From: Imbricaverruca yamaguchii
Taxonomy: Eukaryota > Arthropoda > Thecostraca > Neoverrucidae
Assembly (NCBI GenBank): GCA_034440575.1
Contig: JAOTOL010001458.1
Location: 957,501 to 1,021,500 of the forward strand
Direction of reading: 5' to 3'
DNA length: 64,000 bases
The stretch's first letter is position 1, and every line of letters starts with the position of its first letter. Below are positions 36,991 to 47,570 of the stretch, in pieces. Both the position numbers and the translations under genes were made by a program. The notes under the pieces are model-generated. The model searched no databases. It saw only the letters and a program-made list of their open reading frames with translations, and was not told the origin of the DNA.

Positions 36991-37109
36991 AGCGGGTATC
37001 GTCCCAGCAGCGACACCACGCCCCGATGGGCCGCCCAGAACCGCCCCGGCCGCCACTGTGATCCACGCACAGGTCGGGCGTCACCGAGGCCCAGTCGCTG
37101 CAGCTAGGA
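36991..37109. other. Short unique segment
   Basis: Nothing recognised. Confidence 0.35.
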
Positions 37110-37690
37110 GGGCAGGAGGTTGTTGTGGTCTCGGTGGCGAAGGCCTCGTCACGGTGGTCTCGTTGCGATCGTTATGATCCCCATGGAGGCGGTCTCGGTG
37201 GCGGTGGGCTCGGTGGAGGTAGTCTTGTTACGGTGGTCTCGTCACAGTTCTTTTTTTGTTACGGTAGTCCCGTCACGGTCGTTGTGGTCTCGGTGGTGGT
37301 GGTTTCGTCACGACGGTCTCGTCACGGTCGTTGTGGTCTCGTGACGGTGGTTGTGGTCTCGTCATGGTCGTTGTCGTCTCGTGACGCTGGTTGTGGTCTC
37401 GTCATGGTCGTTGTCGCCTCGTGACGCTGGCTGTGGTCTCGTCATGGTCGTTGTAGTTTCGTCATGGTGGTCTCTTCATGGTCGTTGTGGTCTCATCATG
37501 ATGGTCTCGTCAAGGTCGTTGTGGTCTCGTCACGGCGGTCTTGTCATGGTCGTTGTGGTCTCATCATGATGGTCTCGTCAAGGTAGTTGTGGTCTCGTCA
37601 CGGCGGTCTCGTCAAAGTCGTTGTGGTCTCGCCACGGTGGTCTCGTCAAAGTCGTTATGATCTCCATGGAGGCGGTCTCGGTGGCGAAGG
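37110..37690. repeat. Degenerate GTGGTCTCGTCACGGTCGTT minisatellite
   Basis: Units of roughly 18-22 bp built on GTTGTGGTCTCGTCA, with many small indels and an interruption by a T run near 37250. A longer block (ATGATGGTCTCGTCAAGG) recurs at about 37499 and 37566. Confidence 0.85.
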
Positions 37691-38032
37691 GCTCGTCGCG
37701 AAGCTGGGACCGCGGGTACGGAGTTCTAACAGAAGCCAGTCATTAACTATGAGATTGGAGCAATTGTGATTGATGAGCAGGACTTCAAACTGTGTTCTTT
37801 GCAGTAGGAAAGCATTTGACGACTGGCATTCTAGCATGGCCCCTGATGCAGGGTGAGTCACTTCAAGAACACTACAAGCATAATTAAGTATTTATCTTAC
37901 TCAGCAGCCTACTTTCTTAGACTGATGCTCACAGAAAGGTTTTTGTCGAATGTTTCCCAAAGCCTGTCATCAAAAATATGCATGGATGATATTGACAAAC
38001 TCTGAGCGGTTCTCACAGAGCTCCAAGAAAAG
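37691..38032. other. Unique sequence, no gene seen
   Basis: No supported feature. Confidence 0.35.
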
Positions 38033-38329
38033 TTGTTCGTCTATATCGTTTATTGTTTCAGCCCTGGCCATCCGAACGCATCTCGCCGAACTCGCCAATT
38101 GAGAGATGCACTTACCTTCTCGCCCGGAACTGACATAGAGCTGCACAAGTACTATAAGTGTCCTGGGTGCCACGAGACGATTTCGATGACATCCGATTCT
38201 TGCATCTTCTGTAAATTGATGATCAATACGGGTGGAGTCGCAGGAAAAGAAGCATATTTCGCGAAAAGTCGAGTATTAACAAATTTAACAAGGCCGCGCA
38301 ACATATTTACTTCAGACAACGGCGTGTGA
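38033..38329 (+). other. Unassigned frame with CxxC...CxxC motif
   Basis: The frame contains KYYKCPGCHETI and then CIFC after ten further residues, a zinc-ribbon-like spacing. It ends at 38329 with no obvious continuation. Such a ribbon might belong to a decayed transposase, but I cannot name a family. Compare the weaker frame at 27870-28111. Confidence 0.22.
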
Positions 38330-38744
38330 TTAGTGTCAGAATCACGTTCCGTCTCTACTAAACATAGCGCTGTTTCATTCGATTTTGCGGCGGGCATGGC
38401 TAATTGGCAGGGTTGCATCAAACCGACGCCGTCACGCCCGCGCATGGTAGCTGCACACAAGTATACATTGTATTCCTAATGTACCACATGATGTACCGCG
38501 TACATCAACGAAAAGTGACGTATCGCAAATGTACTTAATCGTGACTGCACGCAAACACAAATGCACGCTAGTGCAAATGTCGTACGATTAAATGTACGTA
38601 CATTTGTGCATACGTGCATATGTGTATACATACTTCTGTGTTGATGAACTTTTGCGCTTACGCACATTTGTATCAGATTCGGCATGATGCATCCATGATA
38701 TTCACGCCATACTCGGTTCAGCTCGGTGTTCGAGGAGGACAACA
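38330..38744. other. AT-rich unique sequence
   Basis: Rich in ACGTACAT/TGTACG words (38480-38640) but not a clean tandem array. No gene. Confidence 0.35.
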
Positions 38745-39023
38745 ATGGAAATGACAGACGAATCCGTCAGCGTTGCGTCATGTCCGACGGACCACCAGTG
38801 GCCGGAGCCTGTGTCGGCAGACGGCAAACGGGGCCGGCGCGGCGGTGCGGCCGTGACACCGGAGCTGGGCGCCGCACACCGACGGCGGCCACCTGAGAAG
38901 CTGAGGCGGCACAGCGCGTCCGAGCAGCACCGCTCAGCAGCACAGCTGACCGCACGTCAGCGGGCTGGAAGGGGGAAGGGAGGGGAGGGGAGTGGTAGCC
39001 TGCTGAGAACGCTGGGCAGATGA
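38745..39023 (+). CDS. Hypothetical 92-residue ORF, weak
   Basis: ATG at 38745 in a favourable context (AACAATGG). The predicted product is short, rich in Arg, Ala and Gly, and has no recognised domain. The surrounding DNA turns CpG-rich from about 38780, which could mean a first exon or a CpG island. There is no splice, homology or promoter support, so chance is at least as likely. Confidence 0.15.
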   Translation: MEMTDESVSVASCPTDHQWPEPVSADGKRGRRGGAAVTPELGAAHRRRPPEKLRRHSASEQHRSAAQLTARQRAGRGKGGEGSGSLLRTLGR

Positions 39024-39499
39024 GGTCCGCTGACCTATCCCGCAGGCCGCGGGACCGCCTGCGTCGGTGCGGGGCGGTCGCAACATCCGTCGCCATGGTG
39101 ACGCCGTGTGGACCCATGACTTGACCTGACCGTGGTAGGGGCGCACTGGTGGACTGAGGGACGGCTCCGCTGTTTGTGCGACTTTGGGCGATGTGTTTGC
39201 AGGTATTGTGCTGTTGCGGTGCTGTCAGGATACCGAGCAGACTCACCACATCCATCAATTATTCGTCGATGAGCAGGAGCAGCCCGGGAGGCCCCCACCC
39301 CTCCCCCCTGACCAGCAAACAGCACCTCAGTGACTGTCCGTTGTCCAGCATATCCTCCTTATAAGCGAACGTGACCGCAAAAGCGGTGTCGAACGTGCTT
39401 TGGAGTAAGCCGAAACGATGACGTGGCGACGATTGGTTTCCGAAGCGTGGACTGCCTTGGGTCACGTGGCGTCGCCAATTCCTCACACCAATTGTCACG
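39024..39499. other. Unique sequence, no gene seen
   Basis: No supported feature. Confidence 0.35.
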
Positions 39500-39600
39500 G
39501 GCGAAACGTAGCGACAGATGGGACTCGAACCCGCAACCTTTCCGCTGGGAGGTGGGCACCTTATAGACCACTCGCCCCGCCGAGACGATAACGACCGAGT
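39500..39600 (-). repeat. tRNA-derived SINE-like head
   Basis: The minus strand has GCGGGTTCGAGTCCCA, a consensus B box (about 39521-39536), and GAGTGGTCTATAAGGTG as an A-box-like segment at a tRNA-like distance. The anticodon and acceptor stems do not pair, so this is not a functional tRNA. Confidence 0.6.
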
Positions 39601-39744
39601 TCACGGCTGGCCGGTCGGCACGACCACTCCGTCGACCGAGAGGTGTCAGGTCTCAATCACGCACGCGCTCCCCGCCACCGCCAGCCGTCGCCGGAGTCAC
39701 AACACACGGTGCAGAACGCCACCCGCAACGCCGCACAGCGCCGG
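39601..39744. other. Short unique segment
   Basis: Nothing recognised. Confidence 0.35.
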
Positions 39745-40150
39745 CCCTGAGGAACCGCCGGACCGAGGCACCGCCAGATCTGAGAACCGCCAGATCTGGC
39801 AACAGCCTGACCTGAGACACCGCCGGACCTGAAACCGCCGGACCTATGCATCGCTGGACCTGAGGCACCGCCGGACGAGGAACCGCCGGACCGAAGAACC
39901 GCCGGACCTGAAGAACCGCCGGACCTGATGCACCGCCGGACCTGAGGAACCGCCAGATCTGAGGAACAGCCTGACCTGAGACACCGCCGGACCTGAGGCA
40001 CCTGAGGCACCGCCGGACCTGATGCACCGCCGGACCTGAGGAACCGCCAGATCTGAGGAACAGCCTGACCTGAGACACCGCCGGACCTGAGACACCGCCG
40101 GACCTGAGGAACCGCCGGACCTGAGGCACGGCTGAACCTGAAGAACCGAC
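39745..40150. repeat. 16-bp minisatellite (ACCGCCGGACCTGAGG), about 24 units
   Basis: Units of 16 bp with variants (AGATCTGAGGAAC, CTGATGC). A composite block of several units around CCAGATCTGAGGAACAGCC is duplicated at about 39952 and 40046. Confidence 0.92.
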
Positions 40151-40204
40151 GACTAGCGACGCTGTTGGTTCCGGAATGCTGCTGTGAAGCTAGCCGGCAC
40201 AACG

Positions 40205-40420
40205 GAGCAACGGAGCAACGGCCGCTGGCACGACGGCATCAGCACACGTTGAGCGGGTGGAGAAAGTGTCAGCACGCGTTGAGCAGGTGGACAGTGTCAA
40301 CACACGGGGTGAGGCGATGGAGGAAGTGTCAACACACGGGGTGAGGCGGTGGAGGAAGTGTCAGCACACGGGGTGAGGAGGTGAAGGAAGTGTCAGCACA
40401 CGGGGTGAGGAGGTTGCAGC
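40205..40420. repeat. Approximately 33-bp tandem repeat
   Basis: Units with GTGTCAGCACACGGGGTGAG and GCGGTGGAGGAA; about six copies. Confidence 0.88.
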
Positions 40421-40598
40421 GGGCGCCGCTCGGTCGGCGTCAGGTGAGCCGACGCACAGCCGCACGCAGCCGTCTTATCTGACCGGCAGGCCGCCCTATC
40501 GCACGGTAAACGCGTGCACTTGCCGGACATGCGGCACGTGAGGCACAGATGGGCAACGCCGGCAGGACAGATAAGCGCGGCGGTCGCCGCTCTACGCA
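40421..40598. other. Short unique segment
   Basis: Nothing recognised. Confidence 0.35.
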
Positions 40599-41005
40599 CA
40601 GGCGGCCAGCACAGGCGGCCAGCACGGGCGGCCAGCACCAGCGGCCAGCACAGGTGGCCAGCACAGACGGCTGGCACAGACGGCTAGCACGGACGATCAG
40701 CACAGGCGGCCAGCACCAGCGGCCAGCACCAGCGGCCAGCACAAGGGCCAGCACAGGCGGCCAGCACGGGCGGCCAGCACCAGCGGCCAGCACAGGTGGC
40801 CAGCACAGACGGCTGGCACAGACGGCTAGCACGGACGATCAGCACCGGCGGCCAGCACGGGTGGCCAGCACGGGTGGCCAGCACCGACGGCCAGCACTGT
40901 CAGCCAGCACTGTCTGCCAGCACTGGAGGCCAGCACCGGTGGCCAGCACCGGTGGCCAGCACCAGCGGCCAGCACCGGCGGCCAGCACGGGCGGTGCGAG
41001 CTGGT
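40599..41005. repeat. 12-bp minisatellite (GGCCAGCACAGG/C)
   Basis: About 34 units of CGGCCAGCACAG type. A block of about 140 bp, including ACAGACGGCTGGCACAGACG and GGACGATCAGCAC, is duplicated (40623-40700 and 40765-40845), showing segmental copying within the array. Confidence 0.95.
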
Positions 41006-41119
41006 CATCACGGCAGCTGCCACTGATAACGCAGCGTTCACACTGCTGACGTCGCTGGCGCAAGGCTCCGCCAATTGACGGGCTCGCGGTCAGCTGGCGG
41101 TGTTTGTTTGTTTGTTTAT

Positions 41120-41285
41120 CGGACGCTTCACGACGCACCTTGTGCACAATCACGGCTAATGGCGCCGTCCACACTGTTTCGCCGGTGGGCCGCGGGGTTG
41201 GGAAGTGTTCCGAGCGGTGTGAGCGTTGAGCCCGGAACCTTTGGTACCCGGAGCTCAACACCTTAACTTCTCGCCCATCCCCCCC
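41120..41285 (-). repeat. SINE-like copy related to 35385-35565
   Basis: On the minus strand, GGCGAGAAGTTAAGGTGTTG resembles the 5' part of a Leu/Ser-type tRNA and GGTTCCGGGCTCAACGC is a weak B box. The downstream body shares CACGGCTAATGGCGCCGTCC with the earlier copy (there CACGGCCAATGGCGCCGCCC). Confidence 0.5.
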
Positions 41286-41294
41286 CCCCCCGTC

Positions 41295-41860
41295 ACCATG
41301 CAATAAATAGCTAGCACCATGTGGTGGGTGGCTGGCATCATGTGGTGAACAGCTAGCGCCATGTGGTAGACACATTTGATGGACAGCTAGCACAATGTGA
41401 TTGCTATTGATAACTAACGCCATGTGCTTGATAGCTAGCACCATGTGATAGACAACTAGCACCATGTTATGAACGCTAGCTCCATATGATGGACAGCTAG
41501 CTTCCTGTGGTGGACAGACAGCACCATTTGGTGGACAGCTGGCACCATGTGATTCATTGCTAGCAAAATATGATGGACGCTAGCACCATGCGATGGACAG
41601 CTGGCACCATGTGATGGACAGCTGGCACCATGCGATGGACAGCTGGCACCATGCGATGGACAGCTGGCACCATGCGATGGACAGCTGGCACCATGCGATG
41701 GACAGCTGGCACCATGCGATGGACAGCTGGCACCATGCGATGGACAGCTGGCACCATGCGATGGACAGCTGGCACCATGCGATGGACAGCTGGCACCATG
41801 CGATGGACAGCTGGCACCATGCGATGGACAGCTGGCACCATGCGATGGACAGCTGGCTAC
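41295..41860. repeat. 21-bp minisatellite with a homogeneous core and decayed flank
   Basis: 41590-41855 contains 12 nearly perfect 21-bp units (ATGCGATGGACAGCTGGCAC plus C). 41295-41590 is the same repeat strongly diverged in sequence and length (GCTAGCACCATGTGGT and similar). CAGCTG palindromes recur. The frames here are artefacts. Confidence 0.95.
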
Positions 41861-43110
41861 CGACGGGCGGTTGTCGTCAGGAACGGTGAACCTCTCGCAC
41901 GTTCTGCTGCTGAAGGCAGGGGTGTCATGTGTTCAAGTGCGCTGATCTTACCTTGTTCTACGTCTGAATAAAGCTGGTGTACATTATATATGGCAAATTG
42001 TGGATAATGGTTGGCTGCAGACGGCGACTGCACCTATCTTCAGCTGCATCGGCTGCAGGCAAATTGGATCAACTATTGTAATGCTCTGTGTTGTGTTGAG
42101 ATTTTTGCGCCTCACAATGCAGCGGGTTTCAAGATTTGTGTGCGCTCATCACACATTTCTGATGGCATCGTGCAGGTTGCATGGAAAGCAGCAGGCGATC
42201 TGGTTCGTGTACCCCTTGTTCATCGACCTTATTCGTGTCTCAGCACGATACCACACGGACACGGACAAGCCTCTGACATTGTACACCACTGAACAGATAA
42301 GGCTTGTTTCGCTGAACCTATTAACAAAGCATGTGTACGGAAACCACATCACGGCACGTTTTAATCATGGAATAAGCAGTGATTTTGGAGACGAGAAAAT
42401 GGCTTTGGAGGCCACTCATCTTCATGTGTAGAGCCCGGTGATGTGAATGGAGGGATCGACCCCGTCAGCTGTCCCGACTGTGAGGATAACCACCGGGACG
42501 TGTCACGGTGAAAGCCTTACATTAATGACGCGTAAATCTGCCTGCCACCTTCGATCGTTCGGTAACTGCCCGGCATTGAGGGCCATACAAACACACACAC
42601 ATCGGATGACAGTAGACATGTTTTGACATGCGTACCGTACGGTATCGGAGGGCTTCACCAGAACGAAGGAACCACATGCAGAGAAACTGGTGCCAATGGG
42701 ACAACTTTTCCTCCGTAAACACTGTCGGAAGCACAACAAGAATTGGTCAAGAGATACAATAGGAGTTAGGTTTTATACCCGATGTCGGTAGGTTGTAAGA
42801 TTTTGGCTTGGCCCTGTGTGGTACTTTTTTCAGCACAAAATCCACAAGTAGGTACAAAAGCCCTAAAAGTAGGAAAAGAAATACTGAGAGAAATACAAGA
42901 AGCCCAAATAAGTTCAGATGCACAAGCTATATTTCTGCGAACGAAGCAAGCTTTTTGAACTTCAAATTATAGTGTGCAAAAACATAGCTTGCCCAACATT
43001 GCCAATTTTTTAACGTGGTCTAGTTGTCTCTTTTTCACCCGACAGAGCCATATTTGCGTAAATGCAACATCTCGAATTAACACGCTGGTGATCAGCGATT
43101 CTGAAGAACC
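41861..43110. other. Unique sequence; unrecognised frame at 42000-42431 (+)
   Basis: One 143-codon + frame (42000-42431) and an overlapping 93-codon frame occur, neither with a recognised domain or clear start. The rest is AT-rich with no feature. Confidence 0.3.
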
Positions 43111-43330
43111 CACCAGGGGTGGAATTCCCTATCCTTTTCGCAGGGTCTGGGCCCCGACATCTTTGCATTCGCCGCACCAGCTTCTTGCTCTCTCAACATT
43201 GGACCCTTATGGAATGGGCCCCACCAACCAAATTGCCAGCACGCGTTGCCTCCATGCATTAGGCCCTACCCATCATTCTGAAACTTCTCCGATCCTGGTT
43301 TGTGGGTTTGATTGCACGTTTTATGAAAAA
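43111..43330. repeat. Diverged interspersed repeat (pair of 31660-31800)
   Basis: Begins near CAGGGGTGGAATTCCC, which could be a hAT-type end. It shares a roughly 90-bp imperfect stretch with 31695-31790. Ends not determined. Confidence 0.35.
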
Positions 43331-43589
43331 TAACTATCCATCAAGATAGGTGCCTACTGACATGCCAGGATTATAATGAAGGAGGTGGGAGCATATCATA
43401 ATGTTATGTTCTCGTAAGATTCATGGCTAAAAGTGTGCAACATGGGCGATCAGAATGTCAGCAAAGTCAGCATTGCGGAACTCATGGCTGTCATATCATG
43501 TGATCTCCATGTATATAATGTGATCTCCATCTCTTCCCTCACCCATTACTCATTGCCGAGTTGCAGGTACAAGACAGATAGTCGAGGTT
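43331..43589. other. Short unique segment
   Basis: Nothing recognised. Confidence 0.35.
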
Positions 43590-43975
43590 GGCAACTCGGC
43601 ACCGCGAAATCACTACTACGAGATCAATACCACGAAATTAATTCCACGAGATCAATTCCACGAGACCAGCACCGCGGGACTAGCACCGCGGTATCAGCAC
43701 AATGAGATCAGCACCACGATACCAGCACCACGAGACCGGCACCACGAAATGAGTACCGCGAGATGAGCACCGCAGTATCAGTACCACGAGCTCAGTACCA
43801 CGAGATCAGTACCACGAGATCAATTCCACGAGGCCAGCACCGCGGGACCAGCACCGCCATATCAGCACAGTGAGATCAGCACTGCGGGACAAGCACCGCA
43901 AGATCAGCACCGCAAGATCAGCACCGCAAGATCAACACCGCGAAATCAGCACTGCGGGACCAGCATCGAGACGGC
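43590..43975. repeat. Degenerate 14-15-bp repeat (AGCACCGCGAGATC)
   Basis: About 26 irregular units of AGCACCRCGAGATC. A longer block (CAATTCCACGAGRCCAGCAC) is duplicated at about 43653 and 43820. Confidence 0.85.
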
Positions 43976-44569
43976 ATGAGCGCCGAAATTGCGGATAATC
44001 GAGTGGACGAGTGCGGATATAACCCAACCACTGTGGACGACGGAAGTTTCTACAACTCAAGCATCCTTAATTGCTTAGGAATGTACTCCCTATAATCACA
44101 AGAACGGACAGTTTCTCTCTCTCAAGAACTGCCATGCAATTCTTCCGGAAAAGGTTACGGATACCTGCTCACATCAACGAGAATTTCCTCACCAAGAGGT
44201 TAAAGGAATTCCACAAACGAGACGCGGTGGGCAGGGCATACAACGTAGTACGGGATTTAGGTGCCGGTAGTGTGAAAAAGAGGCAGTGGTTATTCACGAG
44301 AGCCTTGGTCTTTGCAATTTCGCAGCCCAAGCGTGCACATAAATAGAGCGTTGTTTTCTGATGGAGCGTGGTTGGAGTGGTGCTGCGACAAAACTGACCC
44401 GCGCAGTCATCCTAACACAGGGACAGACTAACATGCTCAGCATGGTTGCTCTTCAGCTTCTTTCAGCACCACACGAACCTCCTGTCAAAGCGCGTCCAAT
44501 CGCCGCCGCGACACCCGCTCGGGACGTGGAGCGCTCCGCTGACCCTCCAGCCACCCCGTGCGCACCCCG
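43976..44569. other. Unique sequence; frame 44071-44346 (+) unassigned
   Basis: A 91-codon frame, basic and fairly ordinary in composition (MQFFRKRLRIPAHINENFLT within it), may be a fragment of an unknown repeat protein or exon, but I recognise no family. Confidence 0.25.
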
Positions 44570-44840
44570 ATATGGCGTCACACCTGCCGGGCCGGCAACA
44601 CTTACCACGTGGCTGTGGGAGGTGTGTCTGGCCGCCGACGGACCCGCCCCACTCACCGGTCGCACCACGACAGCGCGCGGGGCACCACTGCACCGCCGCC
44701 GCCCGGCTGGCCAGCCGCCGCACCGTCTCTCCCCGCCGTGTGACGTCGCACGTTGTCTGGTGACGTCACACGTGTCGGCACAGGCTGACGTTGGCCGGCT
44801 GCCGCGCGGCACGCCCACTCGCGGCGTGACGTCACGCGGC
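44570..44840. promoter_or_regulatory. CpG-rich patch with clustered CRE-like motifs
   Basis: TGACGTC cores at about 44740 (GTGACGTCGC), 44760 (GTGACGTCAC) and 44826 (GTGACGTCAC), plus a partial site (GGCGTCAC) at 44575. Two are full TGACGTCA palindromes. This is the consensus of CREB/ATF-type bZIP proteins; function is inferred only. Confidence 0.35.
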
Positions 44841-45094
44841 TGCCAGCCAGCTCTGCCGGGAAGTTGATGTCATGTATATGGAAAACGGCGCCCGGGCATC
44901 TGAGCGGCGGTCGATCCGCCTGAACAGCAGCATTTCCATAAATGGTGTGATTGGTTGGCCTGGAATGTCTGCCGCGTCAATGCGGGGCCAAGTCAAGTTC
45001 ACACCTCTCGAACAATATCTTCTGCTCTAAAGAGAGACGCGGCAAATGACATGATGTAGTTTCATCTTTGAACTTCGAGTTGCTCTGAATATTT
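44841..45094. other. Short unique segment
   Basis: Nothing recognised. Confidence 0.35.
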
Positions 45095-45480
45095 TACCTG
45101 GGCCATTTCACGACAAATCGACGAGGACATAACACCCAATATTCTATATCTTGATGAAAATAATTGTGCGGGGTTATTTGTTGCGCCGAATTCAGCTGTG
45201 CCATTTTTAGAAAGATCAGGTCAACGGTCAAGGAGTTATAACCTCGGGTATTTCTGAAATGTCGCCAAACAGGGGTGTTTTTTGAGGTCCTTAATATAGT
45301 GAAGAACAATCCAAATTGTTCAAAGGTTATCATTAAAGTCGCAATAATCCAATGCATCTTTTGGCCATTTCAGTATTTTCATTTACGGGACATTTCAAAC
45401 CGTGGCATCGTGACCTTAGGTCACGTCACCTACTTTAACTATCGGGACAGTCACAATGCGTTTTGAAAAGGTGCAGAAAT
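45095..45480. repeat. Old direct repeat, copy A
   Basis: Colinear with copy B at 45735-46125: CGACAAATCGAC, then ATCTTGATGAAAA (B: ATCTCGATAAAAA), AGCTGTGC with TTTTAGAAAGATC (B: TTTTGGAAAGATC), and GGACAGTCACAATGC (B: GAGACAGTCACAATGC). It is a divergent duplicate or two copies of one interspersed repeat. Confidence 0.7.
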
Positions 45481-45734
45481 AGAATTCAACATATTTATCT
45501 AGGGAACGGAAAAAATAGGGGTTTGCCCCCCAAAATCTAGATTTCCGTTGAAAATTAGGCATGCTTCGTTGTCTTCGTGCTAGTTTATCGTGACCTGTTT
45601 TAGCATTTCTTTAGAACAGAATATTGCTGAACATCAAGCCTTTTGATGTTCGTGGCACGTGATGTGATGAGAATGTTAGTCATCTAACCTGGAGTGTTGG
45701 TCAACGGCAGAAATTTCTCTGAATTGTGATAGGT

Positions 45735-46125
45735 GGCCAATTCAGCGACAAATCGACAAGTGAAGGGGCCAAATTTCATCCTATATCTCGATAAAAACAC
45801 TTATACAGTTAGCTTGTTGGTTTGTTTATAATATAGTTAGTTTGCCTCCTTAATCCAGCTGTGCACTTTTTGGAAAGATCGGAGCTACGGTTAAGGAGCT
45901 ATAGCATCGGACAATTTTTATAGGTCACCTAAGTCTTTTGAGACCTGAACCTCAATGAATAGTAGCATAGGTTGCACTAAGAATTGCACCCTTCACGATC
46001 CACTGTATCTTGTTTTAGTCTCGAATATTTTGTTCATGCATTATTTGATATCGTGAGCTTGTAACCTAAGATAGCGTGATCTAGTTTGATCTTCGAGACA
46101 GTCACAATGCTATTTTGGACATTCA
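45735..46125. repeat. Old direct repeat, copy B
   Basis: Second copy of the unit at 45095-45480, separated by about 255 bp, same orientation, with several indels such as the GTTTGTTTATAATATAG segment absent from copy A. Confidence 0.7.
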
Positions 46126-47083
46126 GAAGCGACGAAGGGTGGTTTGTAAAACACTAGATCGTCGCTTGTAAGGAGAAAAGTAATGGAAATGTCCACACCG
46201 TATGTCTCAATGTCAGCATAGCAAAAATGTCCGATCATATTTCACCGACAACACCGAAGGGTTTTATCATCGCCAATCACTGCAATATTAACTTTTTGGC
46301 GTTTCAAACCCCACATTCTTGAAACGAAAAGATGAACACCACTGACTGCGTAATCGCATTCATCTTGAACCGCCTGAGAACAAATTTGGCGCGGACGCAT
46401 CCATTGGCACATGCTGAACCTGAAATGAATCGCATTAGATCATGAGCCGTCCACATCGGTGCAATAAAATAAAGTAGCATAATTACACCATGCAATGCAA
46501 TACAACAATGTGTTGCAGTGCTATATTATAATGCAATGCAGGGCAATGATCTGCATATGTGCAGATCATCACATACCTGGTCAGAATCACAATTCAGACT
46601 GATGATTTGGCACTGCGATAATATTAATCAACACAATCTGCATCAGCGCGCACATGCACCCGTCTCAATTCACCCAACACACGCCCCGCATTGGTAAGCA
46701 GTTCATGAACTATTACGATACGATTGTGCGAACTTGTGGTACGTACCCATGTGTTTCCCTCAACCTGATGACTTTCGAGAAGCGCTCGGTAAGGTGGGTC
46801 GTGACGTCCTTTCCCTTCTGCTTTGATACAAATATGAATTCGATGCTTGTGCGACAGATACTCGAACATGTCCTCCGCGGTCAGTATCTGGTTGATAAGC
46901 GGGCGCTTGAGGCTCTCTTGAGCCGCGGCACGCTTGGCTGTGCCCCCGATGCAATCACGAGCACCCTTGTCATGGGATGTGACAAAAAGTCATTCATAGG
47001 ATACCCCAAAATATGTCTGATGGTGGCACACATTGACGAAGTCATGCTTATTCGCATACTGCCGTCTGTGAAATAAATATGTG
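46126..47083. other. Unique sequence; unassigned frame 46654-47076 (+)
   Basis: A 140-codon + frame starts at ATG 46654 and stops at 47076, just before the TTAA of the next element. Composition is ordinary, with no low complexity, but I recognise no domain. It could be an exon fragment, part of an old transposon, or chance. Confidence 0.25.
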
Positions 47084-47570
47084 TTAACCCGCGCCGTCTC
47101 TCCGGTCAGATCCTCACAAACTAGGGGGCCTCGGGGGGGGGAGTAACCCACTCTAAAATCCAAACTAAGTCGCACGAAAACGGAAGAGGTGTTGTCGGAA
47201 TACGCTCGACGAGTAGGGTCCAGATCCACCACCCAGAACAATTTCTTCCCAAAAGTGACGTCACTAGGGGGCTAGATTTTCACGACTTTTCAAGACTTAC
47301 ATTATGTTTTTGGCTCTGAGTTCATTTTGTGGGCTATATGAAGAAAAAAAGAAAATTTGTTTGGAATGCGAAAAGGACAGCCAAATCGACCAGTGTCATA
47401 CCATTATTTGGTACCCAAAAATAAAAATTGTGTTATGTTTTTCTAATTTCAAAATTTTGGGCCTTCAAGTTTTCATTAATTTTCCTTTTCCAATGGGTAC
47501 AGCAGACCGAGAAACGTTGTAGGAAGTCAACTTGCCTAGTAAAAAATGCTCACTTTAGCCAGCATATTAT
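47084..47570 (-). mobile_element. Partial piggyBac-like element, inverted relative to 18666-19518
   Basis: TTAA at 47084-47087 is followed by CCCGCGCCGTCTCTCCGG, matching the right end of the 18.7-19.5-kb element (CCCGCGCCGTCTTTCC). Homology continues in reverse complement through CACGACTTTTC, TACATTATGTTTTTG and GGAAGTCAACTT to about 47565, then stops in AT-rich DNA. The other half of the element is missing. The adjacent LINE starts about 40 bp on, so LINE insertion may have caused the loss. Confidence 0.75.

Noticed and set aside
36316..37107. 263-codon GYRPAAGGP-repeat frame, possible structural protein
   Set aside because: Explained by the 27-bp unit; there is no upstream start context or signal sequence, and indels shift the frame repeatedly.
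41593..41971. 7-residue repeat frames (MDSWHHA and others)
   Set aside because: Direct consequence of the 21-bp unit; all three + frames and the minus strand are open.
44361..44867. 168-codon + frame in CpG-rich DNA
   Set aside because: Both strands are open in several frames, as expected in GC-rich DNA; no domain or splice support.
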